Below are positions 55,522-64,000 of a stretch of DNA of 64,000 bases, in pieces. Origin of the DNA: Evernia prunastri (Eukaryota > Ascomycota > Lecanoromycetes > Lecanorales > Parmeliaceae); contig NKYR01000021.1 in NCBI GenBank assembly GCA_003184365.1, positions 186,001 through 250,000 on the forward strand, given 5' to 3'. The notes under the pieces are model-generated. The model had not been told where the DNA came from, did not search any database, and was given only the letters and a program-made list of their open reading frames with translations. Each line of letters opens with the position of its first letter. The first letter of the stretch is position 1. The translations under genes were made by a program, and so were the position numbers.

Positions 55522-57144
55522 TCATCGCGCCTGCTCCAGCTTCTTCCTGCCTATGCTGAAGCACTTCCAACTCGTTTCTGTCTCTTTCTGTCCCTTCACA
55601 CTTGACTTGCCTCTCCCTTTCGCTGTATCCTTGTGCTTGTCCCCCTTGGTAGTACCGTCTGTATTGGGCATTTGATTATCCATTGTCGCCTTGTGACGGT
55701 CTGTCTCCTTGTAGGTCCCTTCGCGGCTTGATGCAGCCCTTCCAGCTTCGGTCGTCAAACCGCTTTCTGCTCCCCCGTCGACGCCCTCTGCACCTGAGCT
55801 TCCCTTCCTCTCTTCAGTTTCTTGACCGTCTTCCACTGGTCCATCGTGATTTGCAATTGCATTTTCTTCTCCCGTCCTCTCAACGTCTCTCAACTCAATC
55901 CCTTCATCTGTAGGTGATTTACTCGTCTCTAATGTCTTCTTACCGAACTTCCACCAGGGATTGTTTGCGACTTTGTCAACAGCACTGTCTCCATCTGAGA
56001 CGTCCATTCGAAATCTCCTCACAGTCCCCGCATCACTACCCTTGCTATCATCGTGAAAGCCCACTCGACAATTCTTCCACAAAAAACGTGGGGTGACATG
56101 TCGTAACAAGCCCCGGAAGCCGCTGCGTGCTTTGTCAATCTTCTCGTACTCACGGCGGCGGGTTGATGGCAAAGTCCAGTCAATGTTGGCGGCTGGGACG
56201 TGATTCGAGAATTCTTGCAAATCCTGCGAACTTTCCCCGGCTAAATCATTTGCCGCCGAGACCAATGAAGCTGCCTTTGTGTCTGCTGTTGCAGGACGTG
56301 GAAGCGTCGGTAGGCTGCTTGATTTTAAACGCTCTTCAGCTCGCATATTGGAGAAGACCTCATTGCGGAGCTCTGAGAACGCTCGGACAGATTGGAGAGC
56401 CTGTCTGCCATCACGCATGACTCCTGGACGAGGCGAAGTAGTGGTATACCTATGTCTCAGTCGAGCAGACCCGCTGGTCTGAGCGCCAACTGGCTGGTTG
56501 ACTTTGAAAGAAGAGCGTCTGGAAGAGGAAGCTGAACCACCTTGTGAGTTTGCTCCGCGTCTGGAGGAAGACGCTGAAGGACGAGTTGATGTTGGGCCAC
56601 GACCTTCGCGTCTAGAGGAAGAGGCCGAAGGAACCTGCGAACTTGGAGCTGTAGAACTGCGTCTGGTAGAGGGTCTAGTAGAAGCCCGGAGCGAGGTCGT
56701 AGGGCGGGAAGACGTCTGTGCAGGGGTGAAACTCTGACGTCTACTGCCTTGTGGGGGGTATAAGACCGGACTGGGACTTTTCGACGAGCGCTGATCTTTA
56801 CGCTTTCTCGAAGTGTTCTGAGGGAGTCGTATGGGTGAGGTCTGCTCTCTTGCGGTTCCGAAGCTGGCGTTTGACGACCTTGAAGGAGAATTGTCGGCGG
56901 TCAGGGCAGCAAGTCTTTGCTCCAGCTCATCTATTCTATCGTCAAGGACATCTCGAGGCATTTGTTGCGCTTTGGTAGCTATGCCCTGGTATGTGTCGGG
57001 TGACATCGTTGAGCTCATATCAGTACGGTGTATACCTTCGGTTCCTTTAGCTCCACTGTCGTCTGCATTGCATGACATGTCCGAGCTTTTCTCCGTTGCA
57101 TGTGTCATTGCCTCTTCATCTGCAGCAAGACATAGACTGGTCAT
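55522..57144 (-). CDS. Ser/Arg-rich, largely disordered protein of unknown function
   Basis: Single frame of 540 residues with an ATG at 57144. A short coiled coil (DDRIDELEQRLAALTADN) is followed by about 150 residues of Ser/Arg/Thr repeats, including four imperfect copies of SASSSRRxG. A compact conserved-looking segment of about 60 residues (WTLPSTRRREYEKIDKARSG, then GFRGLLRHVTPRFLWK) comes next, then a long acidic, Gly/Lys-rich tail. No enzyme motif is visible. The SR-like tract could mean RNA binding or a scaffold under phosphorylation control; this is a guess. Confidence 0.7.
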   Translation of the reverse strand: MTSLCLAADEEAMTHATEKSSDMSCNADDSGAKGTEGIHRTDMSSTMSPDTYQGIATKAQQMPRDVLDDRIDELEQRLAALTADNSPSRSSNASFGTAREQTSPIRLPQNTSRKRKDQRSSKSPSPVLYPPQGSRRQSFTPAQTSSRPTTSLRASTRPSTRRSSTAPSSQVPSASSSRREGRGPTSTRPSASSSRRGANSQGGSASSSRRSSFKVNQPVGAQTSGSARLRHRYTTTSPRPGVMRDGRQALQSVRAFSELRNEVFSNMRAEERLKSSSLPTLPRPATADTKAASLVSAANDLAGESSQDLQEFSNHVPAANIDWTLPSTRRREYEKIDKARSGFRGLLRHVTPRFLWKNCRVGFHDDSKGSDAGTVRRFRMDVSDGDSAVDKVANNPWWKFGKKTLETSKSPTDEGIELRDVERTGEENAIANHDGPVEDGQETEERKGSSGAEGVDGGAESGLTTEAGRAASSREGTYKETDRHKATMDNQMPNTDGTTKGDKHKDTAKGRGKSSVKGQKETETSWKCFSIGRKKLEQAR

Positions 57145-58117
57145 ATGGAGGGGAGTTGTCTGATAGTTGAAAGTGTACAGGATCGAAAGTTACAGCGCCG
57201 AGCAACGACTGTCTTGTAAACTTCTCGGCGTCACTCAACCTACCTGAATGTTCTGTTTAGCGAAAAGAGATTTTCAAGGGCATCATTTATTATCTAACCA
57301 TGGTAGCCATTACATGTTAGCATTATCAGTCCCTGGAGACTAAAAGCCAGTTGTAAGATAGGATTCCATGAACAAAACTGTGAATTTGTGTTTGATCAAA
57401 CAATGGCAGTATCCATAGTAAAGAGCACAGAGTCAGACCGGGAGATATATCCTCACAATTGTCTAGTAGTTCAGCAGAATTGAGGAAGCCCCGCATTGAA
57501 GTTTTGTTGTTTCAGTGGCAGGATTGGAACATTGAGAGTGAGGCATGCCCATGAGAAATTCAAACACTTCAGATACATAGGCCGTTTCACCCCTCCCAGA
57601 ACCATTGAATATACTATTGGTAAAGGTAATTATATCCAGATACTGCATTTAGTGCTGCAATGCTGAGACGCTATTGGATGCTCTAATGTTAGCAGGTCAT
57701 CTGGAGTGTCACACCGCTCCATCCGTTTCTCTCCGCGCTTGGTGGGGCATTTTCTTCCGAAGCGCATTGGAAACGAAAATCTTTGATGAGCCTTCCAGAC
57801 ATCTTTCTTGACTGGAGATGACCAGAGTCATTTTACAATCAAAAGGAAGGGCGCACTTGCTGTGGACGAGGAAGATGTGGGAAGGAAGGAGTGAGAGAAG
57901 AGGCGGGAAGTATCTGCGGCGTCAAGCGGTAACTTATTACCTTACTTTCGAGCGAGCTTTGACGATCCAAGAAAATTAAAGCATCTTCTACTTTAGTGAT
58001 CGTTGTAGTAAAGTATTATAAGACGGTAACTCCTAGATTCTAGTCACATGCTATTTGGTTTTTCTATGTACATAGCGCTGCAAAAGAGCTGGCTGACATC
58101 CGATTTGGGCATGGATC
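57145..58117. other. Intergenic region
   Basis: About 970 bp, AT-rich in its middle, holding the promoter of the Ser-rich gene and the 3' flank of the MFS gene (both on the minus strand). No gene was recognised. Confidence 0.55.
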
Positions 58118-59518
58118 TCAGCTTTCATGCAGATGCTTGGGTATCCGTGGCAGCAGCATCCATATACCCAGCAGTACAGCCAGTAAAGCTAGGACAATAG
58201 GCTGCAGAGTCTGCACGCCTCGTGCATTCGCTATTGCTCCGACAGCAAAGGGGAGGACGGCAGCGCCTCCTCCGCCTACAGCAGCAGCAAACCCTATAGC
58301 AGCCACATGGAGTTCTGGTGGCAGGAGTTTCGTTGCCATGATGACGGCAGATGGGAACAAAGGACCTATGAAAAAGCCTACGAGAGAAACGGCAACTGCA
58401 GAGACAAAGAACTGAGGCACGAGCCAAAATAGTAGCTCAAGCCCGAGAGAGCAGACGATGTAAATGGCAACAGCAAGTCTTTCGCCGATTCTGGGAGTGA
58501 TGAACCCGAGTGTCACTCGTCCAATGGTGATACCGAGCCAGAATCCCGTCGCTGTCATACCAGAAGCGAAAGGTTGACCATGGCGGACACGCATCATGAA
58601 GGTCACAATCCACCCACCTAAGGAGACCTCCGTCCCCACATATGCAAGCAGAAATACCGCGCAGATCCAAGTTACTTTTTGTTTCAAAGCCAGCCTTGTC
58701 TTGCCCTTCTCGTTGCTATCGGCGCTGCTGTTGTCATCACGGTATTTTAACCCCGTCTCTTTCCAAAATGTCCAAGTGCCTACGCCAATCTCCAAAACCA
58801 GAGCACCAGTCATGATGTACGCGAACGTCCACCAGCCTAGGTGCCCCTTCGTGATCATGGTTGTAGCTATTAAGGGACTGATCGTCGCTCCAAGCCCATA
58901 GCAGCCATGTAGCAGTCCCAGAAGCTGATTTGTATGGTCCAATGTGCCAATCCAAGCATTCCATGCTGCGTCAAGCAATCCGTTGCCAATTCCCACAAGA
59001 GCAAGGACAGTCACCACCGCGGGATACGGAGGGTGCGTGGCAAGGACAATGTAAGCGATGAGTTTGCATGAAGGTCCGAGCATTGCGATTCCACGCCGAC
59101 CACCGAGGCGATGTAGTCGATCGCTAAAGAGGGCGGCGAAGGTGTAACCGGCAAACGGGGAGAGGAAGACGAGGGAGGTGACGGTGTAGGATAAGCCGTA
59201 GTCTGTTTCAATCTTAAGAAGTTAGCTTCAGCATCCAATGTTAGATTCGCTGCTGATCTGATTGCCTACATATGGTACCAATGCACCGTACGAGCCGTCG
59301 TTCATTCCAAAAATGATGAATGCGTAGAAAATGGCAGCGAGACGGTATGTATTGATTCGTGGGCTCTTCCAGCTCTCCTTGATTTCCACAACATGGCCAG
59401 TAACAGCCTCAAATGGTTCTGAGCTTCCACGAATTGGAGATTGGAGGGGAATTGGTCGGTCTTGGGAAGAGGGTAGAGCGTCCATTTCATTCACGATGGT
59501 ACTAGTACTGGTAGCCAT
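58118..59518 (-). CDS. MFS transporter (Bsc6/FucP-like)
   Basis: Exons 59518..59270 and 59212..58118 (57-bp intron) give 447 residues with about 11-12 hydrophobic helices. The N-terminal tail is polar. Helix 1 carries FIIFGMNDGSYGALVPY, and the loop after helix 2 has FSDRLHRLGGRRG, the MFS signature A. The central loop is charged. Relatives are fungal MFS proteins of the Bsc6/fucose-permease-like group; substrates are mostly unknown. It is in the plasma membrane by inference. It is divergent from an SDR reductase 274 bp away, which may mean co-regulation. It lies 36 kb from the PKS cluster and need not serve it. Confidence 0.85.
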
Positions 59519-59792
59519 GTCGACCTTGAGCAAGCACGCTACCGTTCCATTCCAAGCTCCAAGCTGCTTGTGGTTTCTCCATAAAAGGTGGGAGATCAGC
59601 ACTTGAGCTGACTTGTGCTGTCCGTTGCGGACAAGGTATAGGAAGCGAGTGAGTAGTGAAGGACCCAAGAAGTTATTTTACCAGGGAATTATCCGGAGAT
59701 TTTGGCGCAGGAGTCTTGGCGTCCAAGACTCTTGGTAGCAGGCTCGCATGTGACTTGAATAGGATGTAAGAAAGCCCCCGTGGAAGCATACC
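59519..59792. promoter_or_regulatory. Divergent promoter MFS / SDR
   Basis: A 274-bp spacer between two start codons on opposite strands. No specific operator was recognised. Confidence 0.45.
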
Positions 59793-60674
59793 ATGACCAT
59801 GGACCATGGAAGAAAGTCGTATGGAAGTAAGAAGACTGTACTCATCACGGGCTGCAGCCCAGGCGGCATAGGCTATGCCTTAGCCGCGCAATTCCACTCC
59901 GAGGGCCTGTATGTCTTTGCTACAGCTCGCGACAAAAGTGCGCTTGCAGACCTCAGATCTCTCGGCATCGAAGCCTTGCAGCTTGAAGTGACTTCTCCAG
60001 AGAGCATTGCAGAAGTCAAGCGGCACGTCTCTGAACGAACCAATGGCTCTTTGGATTATTTGGTTAATAACGCTGGACGAAACTATAATATTCCAGCTCT
60101 GGATGTCAATTTCTCTGAGGTTCAAGCAACATTCGAGACCAATGTTTTTTCGGTGATGCGGATGTGTCAGGCTTTCGCTCCTCTCCTCATCCAAGCAAAG
60201 GGCACCATAATTCAGATTGGTAGCGTGGCTGGCGAAATTCCCTACGTCTTCGGCTCTGCCTACAACGCATCGAAAGCAGCTCTTCACGCCTACAGCGACA
60301 CTCTTCGCGTCGAACTCGCGCTTTTCGGTGTCAATGTGATGGTCGTCGTGACGGGTGGTGTCAAAAGCAATATTAGCAGGACCCATCGAGAGCTGCCAGA
60401 AGGCTCCCTATCCCATCCTCTCAATGCAGAGTACCAGAGAAGACAGCTACACTCGCAGGAGGGGGCTATGGAGAGTACAGCGTATGCAGAGGGTGTGGTG
60501 AAGGCAGCGCTCAAGACCAAGCCCGCAAGATCACTGTGGACAGGACATCAGGCATGGAACGTCTGGCTGCTCACCACGTTGATGCCGAGAAGGTTCTGGG
60601 ATTTATATTTCACGAAAGTGTTCAATCTCACCAAGCTTGCGAAGCTTGTCTTAGCTCAGAAAAAGACTTCATGA
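59793..60674 (+). CDS. Short-chain dehydrogenase/reductase, AYR1-like
   Basis: Intronless, 293 residues. It is a classical SDR: TGCSPGGIG (19-27) for the dinucleotide, NNAG (92-95), Ser144, and Y157-x3-K161 (YNASK) as the catalytic set. The ATARD after the second strand suggests NADPH preference. The TG-C-S-x-G-G-I-G form and the C-terminal hydrophobic extension (WNVWLLTTLMPRRFWDLYF) resemble NADPH-dependent 1-acyl-dihydroxyacetone-phosphate reductase (Ayr1), which acts on lipid droplets/ER. Other SDRs of secondary metabolism look similar, so the substrate is open. Confidence 0.85.
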   Translation: MTMDHGRKSYGSKKTVLITGCSPGGIGYALAAQFHSEGLYVFATARDKSALADLRSLGIEALQLEVTSPESIAEVKRHVSERTNGSLDYLVNNAGRNYNIPALDVNFSEVQATFETNVFSVMRMCQAFAPLLIQAKGTIIQIGSVAGEIPYVFGSAYNASKAALHAYSDTLRVELALFGVNVMVVVTGGVKSNISRTHRELPEGSLSHPLNAEYQRRQLHSQEGAMESTAYAEGVVKAALKTKPARSLWTGHQAWNVWLLTTLMPRRFWDLYFTKVFNLTKLAKLVLAQKKTS

Positions 60675-61584
60675 AAAGGCATGCAGCACCGGTCACTAGT
60701 CAGAGCGAGTGGCAGTATGCACCGGAGCAGTGTCAATCACGAGGTTTTCCAATTATGCAACTCTCTTCACCCAGTGATACTAGTCATGAATAACAAATCT
60801 TCCGGATTGGTCCCATAGATTTGCCCAGAGACTCTACCTATACTGACAGCCTGCCTGACACGAGCAGACTTTCAATGCAGCCTAAGACTTGAGGGGCCCT
60901 GCCCTCAGAGGGAATCCCGGGGTAAAAGGCGGCTCACCCATCAGTACGTAGAGCAGAGTACAGTCTATTTGAAGCGATTTTGCGGTAGGCTACTTCTCGG
61001 GCCTACATATCATGGGGGAAGTTCCATCTTGCTTGCCTTATCGAAGCCATGGAGAATAGTGTGTTCGAAAAACATCATACTTATCCTGCGCTGTGCTCTA
61101 TGTGGACGACCGACATCTTCAATCAAGGGCTGTCAATTTTATTGCCAATTTCTCACACTTTTTTTGGCTCAGATGGCATCAGCATCTACGGTAGTCAAAC
61201 AATTTCGAAGAGCTGAATTTTTGTACCTACGGAAAGCCTAACTTCGAGCTCTACCGAGGGTAGGAGTATAAGGTCACTTGCCTTTCTCATCAACGGACTT
61301 CTGGTATTCTAGTCCACAAAGCTTAGGTCCTACCTCACAGCACTTTCTCGGTCAGTATGCAGAACTCGTTCGGCAGACGAAATAGATATTTAAAAAGGCG
61401 CACTTCGTCTACAACGAGGTAGACAGCTATCATGACTGCAATTTGCTGCTATACATGCTGCCATTGTCAACCTTGGGATTGAGCGGCGAATATGTGGCTG
61501 CCAGAGGAGCTCCAGTTGCAGGGAGAAGTATTGAACTGGGTCCATGAAATGCCAGACCTGTGGCCTAGAGAATTTGCATGTCTA
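60675..61584. other. Intergenic region
   Basis: About 900 bp after the SDR gene with only short frames; no gene was recognised. It leads into the glycosyltransferase-like remnant. Confidence 0.5.
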
Positions 61585-62070
61585 CGATAGTCCGTGGAGC
61601 TAGTATTGAGGGTGTTCACCACCAAGTGGACGCTGTCAGGCTCAATATACGTTACGAGGATAGAGACTCGTTGCAAGCTTAGGTCTACCTACGGACAACA
61701 TGAAGTGACATATTCTAGGCGTTTAAATGGATAAAGACCTGGAAGCATTGAAGCCTTTTGACAATTCCATTAACGATCTCGCCAGTTGGTCAACGATTAT
61801 GACCCTGCATGGTGAAGGAGACGGTATACCTTACGGTCTGATAATGTCAAAAGCCGGTCTGCCAATTACAAAAATCTGGATGCACCATTACAATGATGTC
61901 GAAGAGATGTAGAATGGGGGGGCCTTATCCACAAGGACGCCATAGGACCTGATGTGAGCGTGACGGACAGACGTTGAAGGCTCTTACCCCTCTCACCTAA
62001 GGAAGACATTGCATTAACCCTCAAAGACCTCTGGCATCATGTTGAGCAAAGCCATGGTACTCGTTCTTAG
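61585..62070 (+). pseudogene. GT32-like (DXD sugar-binding) glycosyltransferase remnant
   Basis: Coding-like pieces lie in order but in different frames. HHQVDAVRLNIRYED resembles the H-x-x-D-x-x-R-L helix before the DXD site. DKDLEALKPFD, LASWSTIMTLHGEG, GLIMSKAGLPITKIW and MHHYNDVEE resemble the middle of GT32-type enzymes, and SPKEDIALTLKDLWHHVE follows in another frame. Stops separate the pieces and the D-x-D itself is not visible. This is best read as a decayed glycosyltransferase gene. The 61-codon frame at 61727-61912 is its best-preserved part. Confidence 0.4.
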
Positions 62071-62411
62071 TAGCCTATCAGGGAGTTTGCAAAGCTTTTC
62101 ACACCGGAGATTGTGTGAACGACCGATACCTTCTTCTCCTACAGAATGAAAACATCCTCCAGTAATCTGGTTGTTGATGTGTAATGCTCCGCTGCCCAGA
62201 CAAGAACGTCAACAACAACATCAAGTGGAGTTCAGACCTGACGAGATAGGACCAGAGGATGTTCTAGAAATACAAAACCGCAATCAATAATCCTGGCGTG
62301 AGACTTATCGATTCGTCGTGCTTTAGCCATCATGGATGGGCGTCGAACGAGATTCCACTGAGGCTTAACACGCGATATGAATTATGAATGTTGTGACCGG
62401 CAATCGAGTCC
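62071..62411. other. Spacer downstream of the phosphatase gene
   Basis: About 340 bp that may include the tail of the glycosyltransferase remnant and the 3' UTR of the phosphatase. No intact frame is present. Confidence 0.45.
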
Positions 62412-63893
62412 TTAGTATCCGGCGGGCTCCACCTGCGTGGGAAAAGCAGGCCGATCCAAATTCGAAACGCACGCTTTCTTCCAATCATCCGGAGTGAATC
62501 TGCCCACGATCTCTCTGAACGCCGCCTATGCTAGCTGTAAGTCTTCTGAAAAGGGAACAAGCGGGTCTCCAAGAAGCACCGATCAATGCAATCACGACTC
62601 ACAAGGGTGCAAAAGCTCTCATCCCCTTCGAGGCTGCGCCCCGGCGGGCGGCAGCCGGGGACTATGACGGGAGAATCGTTGTATCGGATCCGGACGTATT
62701 GCTGGGCTCCTTCCTCGGTATGAGGCTCCGACTCATGTGCTCGCGCGGTCTCCGCTGCTTGTCCAATGTCCTGGAAAAGCTCAATGGCGAGGGAAGAGGT
62801 GTAAGAGGGCCAGCTATGGTTCCCCCCCTCCAGGGCACCGAGCGAAGCCAAGGTGGCGGCTAGTGTGGAATCATGGCATCCGAAGAGCGCGATTTTCGGA
62901 CTTATATCACTAATGGGTAGGCCGTCTGCCTTGTCGACGGCTTCTCCTTGTTGTTGTTGTGAGTATACCCGGACCTCATTGCCTTTCGGGTAATTGTGGA
63001 CCATGCGCTCTACGACCTCCCCCAGCAGTGCACCGATCCCGACAATCCGATATTCATTACTTTCTATGAAGCCGGTGTACTCCTCTTCCGTGACGATACG
63101 GTCGATGATACTGCGGGCTTTGACGTCGTAGAAATCCGGGGGCAGACGTGTCGGAGGGCCAGGAGTGGCGAGGGTGGAGTTGATGGTATCCCATATACCA
63201 TGTAATTTTGGTGTCGAGTCTACGGCTACGCGCTGTTGGGATGGCATCCATTTTTGCATGAACAGGTTGAGATAGTCCATTTCAGAGGATTGATTCCCTG
63301 GGACACTCTGGCGTTAGTGTGAAACAGCTTTGTGCTGGTTCGCGCCACTTACATCGATCGGCAGTTCTTTTCGAGAACGCTTTTGCCAACTGCACAAACC
63401 GTTCGCAGTAGTCCTCGTTCGGCATCAGGGTCTCGTCCATCAGCCTGCGCGTCACAATGGTCGGTCTTGGAAAAGCTTGATCCGTCTTGCCGGGGGGATA
63501 TAGCCCGCTAAAGACCTGCTGCAAAGAGTCCAGTGTCCGTGGCCATGGGGATGAGCGAAGATATACCATGCTTGCGTCGCTGATCTTCTCCGGGAGAAAG
63601 CGCAATTGGTGTACGTACAAATGACGGAGGCGACGCCCGAGGTTGAGCGTTGTCTCCCGGCCACGGTCTGTGATTTCTGCCATGTTACTGCGGGCCTGAA
63701 TTAGTCGGGACGGATTGCACTGCTATGCTCGGGATCCCCACCACGATGATGCTGCTACCTGGGAGGAGGAAGATTTCGCGTCTGGTGTCTCGAGGCGTCG
63801 CTGCCATTCGAAGCTGGACCAGCTAGACAAGTCCGGATCGGCCATCACGACGCTGACCATCTGCTTCGCGGCACTGCAATATGGCCAGACTTG
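62412..63893 (-). CDS. Histidine acid phosphatase-like protein (5' end incomplete)
   Basis: Supported exons are 63893..63759, 63695..63353, 63297..62603 and 62525..62412, about 429 residues; further 5' sequence lies toward or beyond the right edge. Visible family features are AEITDRGRETTLNLGRRLR, the VYLRSSPWPRTLDS segment, the catalytic H-D (GCHDSTLAATL) and the conserved ending LEGDESFCTL with a final AGY. The catalytic RHG motif, expected near the N-terminus, is not in the readable exons and should lie upstream. These enzymes hydrolyse phosphomonoesters and are often secreted or vacuolar. Introns are 63, 55 and 77 bp. The 5' exon near 63926-63990 is uncertain. Confidence 0.8.
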
Positions 63894-64000
63894 CTATACG
63901 TCAACATCTCGATCACGGCAATTGTCCGACCACTCACGCAAACTCACTCGCTGGAAGACCCGTCTTTGCAAGAGCGTTAGAGCTTATGGATTGTCGGGTT

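Noticed and set aside
1..64000. tRNA, rRNA or CRISPR features
   Set aside because: No convincing tRNA arm pattern, rRNA sequence or spaced direct repeats were found by eye on either strand; a CRISPR array is not expected in a fungal genome.

Overview
The window is nuclear DNA of a filamentous ascomycete. Introns are short (about 42-190 bp, GT-AG), and both strands carry fungal genes: eL19, eL42, GCN1, a Prp2-type helicase, Zn2Cys6 regulators and a non-reducing polyketide synthase. The PKS/P450/O-methyltransferase trio at 10-22.5 kb has the composition known from lichen depside (atranorin-type) clusters, so a lichen-forming Lecanoromycete is the most likely source. That identity is inferred from gene content; no species marker is visible.

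Region 1 (0.1-22.5 kb) is a biosynthetic cluster. It holds a Zn2Cys6 regulator (156-2413, -); an AflR-like Zn2Cys6 regulator (3938-5497, -) divergent from an AflS/AflJ-like methyltransferase-fold coactivator (7834-9434, +); a five-exon NR-PKS of 2540 aa with order SAT-KS-AT-PT-ACP-CMeT-TE/esterase (10044-17963, -); a divergent P450 (18664-20337, +); and a small membrane-associated O-methyltransferase (21588-22537, +). Inferred pathway: the PKS makes C-methylated orsellinate-type rings and its terminal hydrolase-fold domain joins them as a depside; the P450 oxidises a ring methyl; the methyltransferase caps a carboxyl or hydroxyl. TCG-N5-CGA (AflR-type) palindromes lie upstream of the first regulator, between the AflR-like and AflS-like genes, and upstream of the methyltransferase. 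Two TCG-N4-CGA variants and a CCG-N6-CGG palindrome lie in the PKS/P450 promoter.

Region 2 (24-46 kb) is housekeeping: a secreted or single-pass wall-stress-sensor-like protein, the spliceosomal DEAH helicase Prp2/DHX16, ribosomal protein eL19 (start codon split by an intron), a broken DUF3237-like fragment, full-length GCN1 (2666 aa), a divergent DEVH helicase of the DHX29/DHX57 type, and an unrecognised F-box/LRR-like protein.

Region 3 (46.5-64 kb) has a JmjN/JmjC chromatin protein with unusual metal-site residues, a 3-kb gene-poor tract with a decayed coding remnant, a 2H phosphoesterase, ribosomal protein eL42 (isolated ATG exon plus a 6-nt microexon), a Ser-rich disordered protein, a divergent MFS transporter/SDR reductase pair, a decayed GT32-like glycosyltransferase fragment, and a histidine acid phosphatase whose 5' end lies at or beyond the right edge. 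Exon coordinates were built by hand from splice signals, reading-frame continuity and family conservation.
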